The position numbers were made by a program, and so were the translations under genes. The notes under the pieces were generated by a model. It ran no database searches and was not told the origin of the DNA. It saw only the letters and a program-made list of their open reading frames with translations. Below are positions 60,840 to 64,000 of a stretch of 64,000 nt of DNA, piece after piece (the stretch's first letter is position 1; each line of letters opens with the position of its first letter). Source of the DNA: an uncultured Caproiciproducens sp. (GTDB taxonomy: Bacteria > Bacillota > Clostridia > Oscillospirales > Acutalibacteraceae); the NCBI RefSeq assembly GCF_963664915.1, contig NZ_OY761810.1, positions 882,661 through 946,660 on the forward strand, in the 5' to 3' direction.

Positions 60840-62237
60840 TTACTCTGCCGTTTCCGGCTTCCCTTTTCCAATATTTAAAATCAGATTCAGCACGATGCCG
60901 AAAATCGCCGCCGTGGCAATCGCCGGGAATTTCGCGCCGAACATCGGAATCATGCCGTCGGAAAACGCGAAGCTTCCGCCGACGCCGATGGTGAGAATGG
61001 TTGCGATAATTGCAAGGTTGCGGGAATCGAACATATCAACCTTTTTGCTGATCATAATCGTTACGCCCTGTGACGCAATGACGCCGAACAGATAAATGGA
61101 AATGCCGCCGATCACCGCGCTGGGAATGGAGTAAACTGCAGCCGTAAGCGGGGTAAAGCAAGAAATAATCATGGTGATAATGGCCGCCGCAATCAGCATG
61201 GGCGTGGAAAAGTTTTTAGTAATCGCCATTGTGCTCAGATTTTCACCGTAATTGGTTCCGGCGGGTCCGCCGATGACACCGGAAATCATGTCGCCAAGAC
61301 CGTCGCCGATCAGGTTAAGACCCAGCTTGTCCGCAATGGGGAATTTTCTGTCCACTTTCTTTTTCTTTGCCAGATTGTTGACATAAATGTCAAGCTGGTA
61401 TAGATGAGCGGTGGATTCCGGAATGGTTGCAATGGCAATCGGCATGATTGCCGCGACTGCCGCCCAGCTTGCTATTGGGAAAGTAAAATGCGGAAGCGCA
61501 AAACCAATCGCCGGAATGGAAAACAGGGTGCTGGTTTCGGGAATTTTATTGAAATCACAAAAAGCGACATTGTTGATGCCGCCGAGTATCAGCGCCAGAA
61601 CATATCCGGTCAAAAGTCCAAGCAAAATCGGAATCTGACCCCAAGTGCCTTTCAGATAAACAGAGAAAAGGATGGTCGCAAGCAGAGTCACAATACAAAT
61701 CGTCCACGACAGGTTCAGCGCAAGCGCTTTTGTAGCATCAGTGACGCCGTTCGGAAGGTTTGTGGGATTGCTCAGAGCCGTACCCGCAAGGGAAAGTCCG
61801 ATAACCATTGCAATGCTGCCTGTTATGGTTGGAGGAAGCACTTTTTCAATTGCTTCCTGTCCAAACTGTTTGATGATAATGCCCGCTGCAATCGAAACCA
61901 GTCCGGAAAGGACAATGCCGAACTGTGCGGCGGCAATTTTTTCGTCGGCAACCGGGCCGGCAAACGCCTTTGCACCTGTAATGGAGCAGATCGCTGTGAT
62001 GTATGAAAAACTTGATCCGTAAAAAAGCGGGATTTTTCTTCCTGTAATCAGGATAAATCCGATGGTGGCAAGTCCGCTTGCAAAAATCGTGGTGGAAACA
62101 TGGAACCCGGTGAGCAGTGCAACCAGCACTGTTGCCGGAAACATCACGATAATCTGTTGGAATGCGAACAGCAGCAGCTTGAGAACTGGCGGTTTTTCAT
62201 CAGGCAAATAGCCCGCTGTGGGTTGTTTGGTTGACAA
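60840..62237 (-). CDS. uraA: NCS2-family uracil/xanthine permease
   Basis: A 465-residue permease with about 14 helices. It has FPATVLVALLTGFHVSTTIF, IPLFYGSSFSYITAI (substrate region), the conserved acidic residue in IATIPESTAHLYQLD and GDGLGDMISGVIGGPAGTNYGE, the NCS2 signature. These points fit the uracil branch (UraA/PyrP) best, but xanthine or other nucleobases are possible. Single gene with its own promoter and terminator. No purine riboswitch or PyrR site is seen in front. Confidence 0.88.
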   Translation of the reverse strand: MSTKQPTAGYLPDEKPPVLKLLLFAFQQIIVMFPATVLVALLTGFHVSTTIFASGLATIGFILITGRKIPLFYGSSFSYITAICSITGAKAFAGPVADEKIAAAQFGIVLSGLVSIAAGIIIKQFGQEAIEKVLPPTITGSIAMVIGLSLAGTALSNPTNLPNGVTDATKALALNLSWTICIVTLLATILFSVYLKGTWGQIPILLGLLTGYVLALILGGINNVAFCDFNKIPETSTLFSIPAIGFALPHFTFPIASWAAVAAIMPIAIATIPESTAHLYQLDIYVNNLAKKKKVDRKFPIADKLGLNLIGDGLGDMISGVIGGPAGTNYGENLSTMAITKNFSTPMLIAAAIITMIISCFTPLTAAVYSIPSAVIGGISIYLFGVIASQGVTIMISKKVDMFDSRNLAIIATILTIGVGGSFAFSDGMIPMFGAKFPAIATAAIFGIVLNLILNIGKGKPETAE

Positions 62238-62281
62238 AGACGATCCCTCCGTTTATTCTATTAATTTTTGGCTTTCCGTTC

Positions 62282-62310
62282 ATTATACCGTATAATAATG
62301 TATGATACAA
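62282..62310 (-). promoter_or_regulatory. Sigma-A promoter of the permease gene
   Basis: Minus strand TTGTAT (62305-62310), 17 bases, TATAAT (62282-62287), about 45 bases before the start codon. Confidence 0.6.
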
Positions 62311-62484
62311 CATAAATTTTATATTTATTCATTGTTATTTTACACGTTTATGATTGATTTTTTATTAAAACTATACTATTGTATAAAGGAAAGCGTCAAA
62401 TTCAACAAGAATTTTATCCCACAATTGTTATAATGACAAGTGATTTTATACTGTCCCGCAGAATAACATGAGGAGGCAAATTTC

Positions 62485-64000
62485 ATGATTGACGAGCGAT
62501 ACTTAAAGCTTCTGGCCAAGGATTACCCGAATGCACAGGCCGCCGCATCCGAAATTATCAACCTCAGAGCGATTCTAAGTCTGCCAAAGGGCACAGAATA
62601 TTTTTTCAGTGATCTTCACGGGGAACACGAAGCTTTTCTATATCAGTTAAAAAGCGCTTCCGGCGTCGTTCGGAAAAAGGTCGACGAGCTGTTTGAGCAG
62701 TCCATGTCCGAAGGTGAGCGTGCCGCGCTGGCAAAATTAATTTACTACCCGGAAACTGAATTTTCTGCCGCAAAACACAGTGAGCCCGCAATGGGCGACT
62801 GGTGCCGAATCACCATCTACCGCCTGGTGGAAGTCTGCAAAGAGGCCGCCTCCAAATATACCCGTTCCAAGGTTCGCAAAAAACTGCCTGCAAATTTTGC
62901 TTATATCATCGATGAGCTGCTCCACGCGGACGGCGCCAGCAACAAGCCCCATTATCACAGCGAAATCATCCGCTCTATCGTGGCGACAAACATGAGCGAG
63001 GAATTCATTACAGCGCTGTGCAATTTGATTCAGCAGCTTCTGATTGACAAACTACATATTATCGGCGATATTTTTGACCGCGGCCCGCGCGCCGACGCGA
63101 TTATGGACGCGCTGATCAACTGTCACGACGTGGACATTCAATGGGGAAATCACGATATTTCGTGGATGGGCGCGGCCGCCGGGAACTGGGCGTGTATCGC
63201 CAACGTCATCCGGCTGGGTATCAGTTACAACAACTTCGATCTGCTGGAAGACGGTTACGGCATCAACCTGCGCGCGCTGTCTGTTTTTGCCGAGCAGACC
63301 TACCGTGACGACCCCTGCGAAGTGTTTATCCCCCATATTCTGGATGAAAACCAATATGACCCCGTCGATATTCCGCTCGCGGCAAAAATGCACAAGGCCA
63401 TGGCAATCATTCAATTTAAAGTGGAGGCCCAGCTTATTCAAAAGCATCCCGAGTACCATATGAACGATAGAATCCTTCTGGACAAAATTAATTTTGAAAA
63501 AGGAACGGTCACGCTCGACAAAAAAGAATATCCTCTGCGCGACACACTTTTCCCCACCGTTGATCCCAAATATCCGCTGGAACTTACCCGTGCTGAAACT
63601 GAACTGATGAAAACCATCACTTCTTCATTCTGCCACAGCGAACGGCTGGAAAATCACATTCGCTTTCTGTATTCCCATGGCAGCATGTATCTGAACATCA
63701 ATTCCAATCTTCTGTACCACGGCTGCATTCCGCTGAAAGAAGACGGCAGCCTTGATACCATCCATCTTTACGGTCAGGATCACTCCGGCCGTGAGTATCT
63801 GGAATTTCTTGACGGCGTGGTGCGCAACGCCTATTTCGCGCCCTCCGGCTCCGCCGAGCGCGAAAACGCGCGCGACCTGATGTGGTATCTCTGGTGCGGT
63901 GCGAAGTCCCCCCTCTTTGGCAAAACAAAGCTCTCCGCCTTTGAGCGCTATTATATCGAAGACCCCGAGGCGCATCACGAGGATATGAATCCGTACTACA
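62485..64000 (+). CDS. fbp: Class III fructose-1,6-bisphosphatase (3' end outside window)
   Basis: The first 505 codons of a protein that continues beyond the window; the Firmicutes class III enzyme is about 650-670 residues long. It hydrolyses fructose-1,6-bisphosphate in gluconeogenesis. The metallophosphatase-fold metal motifs are SDLHGEHEAF (near residue 42), IIGDIFDRGPRADAIMD (near 190) and IQWGNHDISWMG (near 215). A strong AGGAGG site precedes ATG 62485. With ppdK, it supports gluconeogenic capability. Confidence 0.95.
   Translation, partial: MIDERYLKLLAKDYPNAQAAASEIINLRAILSLPKGTEYFFSDLHGEHEAFLYQLKSASGVVRKKVDELFEQSMSEGERAALAKLIYYPETEFSAAKHSEPAMGDWCRITIYRLVEVCKEAASKYTRSKVRKKLPANFAYIIDELLHADGASNKPHYHSEIIRSIVATNMSEEFITALCNLIQQLLIDKLHIIGDIFDRGPRADAIMDALINCHDVDIQWGNHDISWMGAAAGNWACIANVIRLGISYNNFDLLEDGYGINLRALSVFAEQTYRDDPCEVFIPHILDENQYDPVDIPLAAKMHKAMAIIQFKVEAQLIQKHPEYHMNDRILLDKINFEKGTVTLDKKEYPLRDTLFPTVDPKYPLELTRAETELMKTITSSFCHSERLENHIRFLYSHGSMYLNINSNLLYHGCIPLKEDGSLDTIHLYGQDHSGREYLEFLDGVVRNAYFAPSGSAERENARDLMWYLWCGAKSPLFGKTKLSAFERYYIEDPEAHHEDMNPYY

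Overview
The window comes from a low-to-mid GC, anaerobic, Gram-positive bacterium of the class Clostridia. It looks most like an Oscillospiraceae (Ruminococcaceae) genome. The basis is a pyruvate phosphate dikinase, a class III fructose-1,6-bisphosphatase, rubrerythrin, a 2[4Fe-4S] ferredoxin, Bacillus/Clostridium-type gene order (glmU-prs-pth-mfd; darA-holB-ricT-trmN6-rsmI; a csbB/yfhO pair), AGGAGG ribosome sites and intrinsic terminators. No taxonomic marker gene is present, so the family level is inference.

Layout. 1-4.5 kb: small membrane and regulatory genes, a lipoprotein, tadA with a CPBP protease, and tRNA-Arg(CCT). 4.5-7.2 kb: ppdK. 7.4-15.7 kb: a short glmU, prs, pth, mfd and a foldase-like lipoprotein, with a structured RNA gene on the minus strand between prs and pth. 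15.7-23.4 kb: a repressor with operators, a frameshifted small gene, an Smr protein, a CsbB-like glycosyltransferase with YfhO, YfbR and an LCP ligase. 23.4-29.5 kb: a decarboxylase-like protein, darA, holB, ricT, ferredoxin, trmN6, rsmI and a CAT-like acetyltransferase. 29.9-30.2 kb: a second copy of the structured RNA, on the plus strand. 30.4-33 kb: a DUF6323/DUF6179-like pair, rubrerythrin, and an XRE/DUF2975 pair. 33.2-35.0 kb: an IS30-family element. 35.1-40.7 kb: ychF (with a duplicated tail), tex, an acyltransferase, a thioesterase and a HAD phosphatase. 40.8-43.9 kb: a thiamine/HMP ABC transporter under a TPP riboswitch. 44-49.5 kb: a VTT-domain protein, ilvB-ilvN-ilvC and a DUF975 protein. 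49.6-53.8 kb: a chemoreceptor and a diguanylate cyclase. 54.2-60.4 kb: an ECF sigma/anti-sigma operon followed by a duplicated array of small secreted and membrane proteins. 60.8-64 kb: a uracil-type permease and the start of class III fbp.

Two things stand out. First, the intergenic regions at 9.78-10.09 kb and 29.89-30.21 kb are two copies of one RNA gene. Both have the same TTGCRC-17-TATAAT promoter, base-pairing 5' and 3' ends, several hairpins with compensatory changes, and a GC-rich terminator. No protein is encoded there. Second, downstream of the ECF sigma/DUF4367-like operon lie three copies of a ~140-bp module. Each joins a fossil of the anti-sigma 3' end to a probable ECF promoter, and each stands before small exported or membrane proteins. 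Blocks of these genes are duplicated, and one copy is interrupted by an in-frame stop. This looks like a sigma factor with an expanding, unstable local regulon of unknown function.

Several genes look broken by single-base changes in or near short homopolymers (zinc-ribbon gene near 801-807; small gene near 16072). These may be real lesions or sequence errors.
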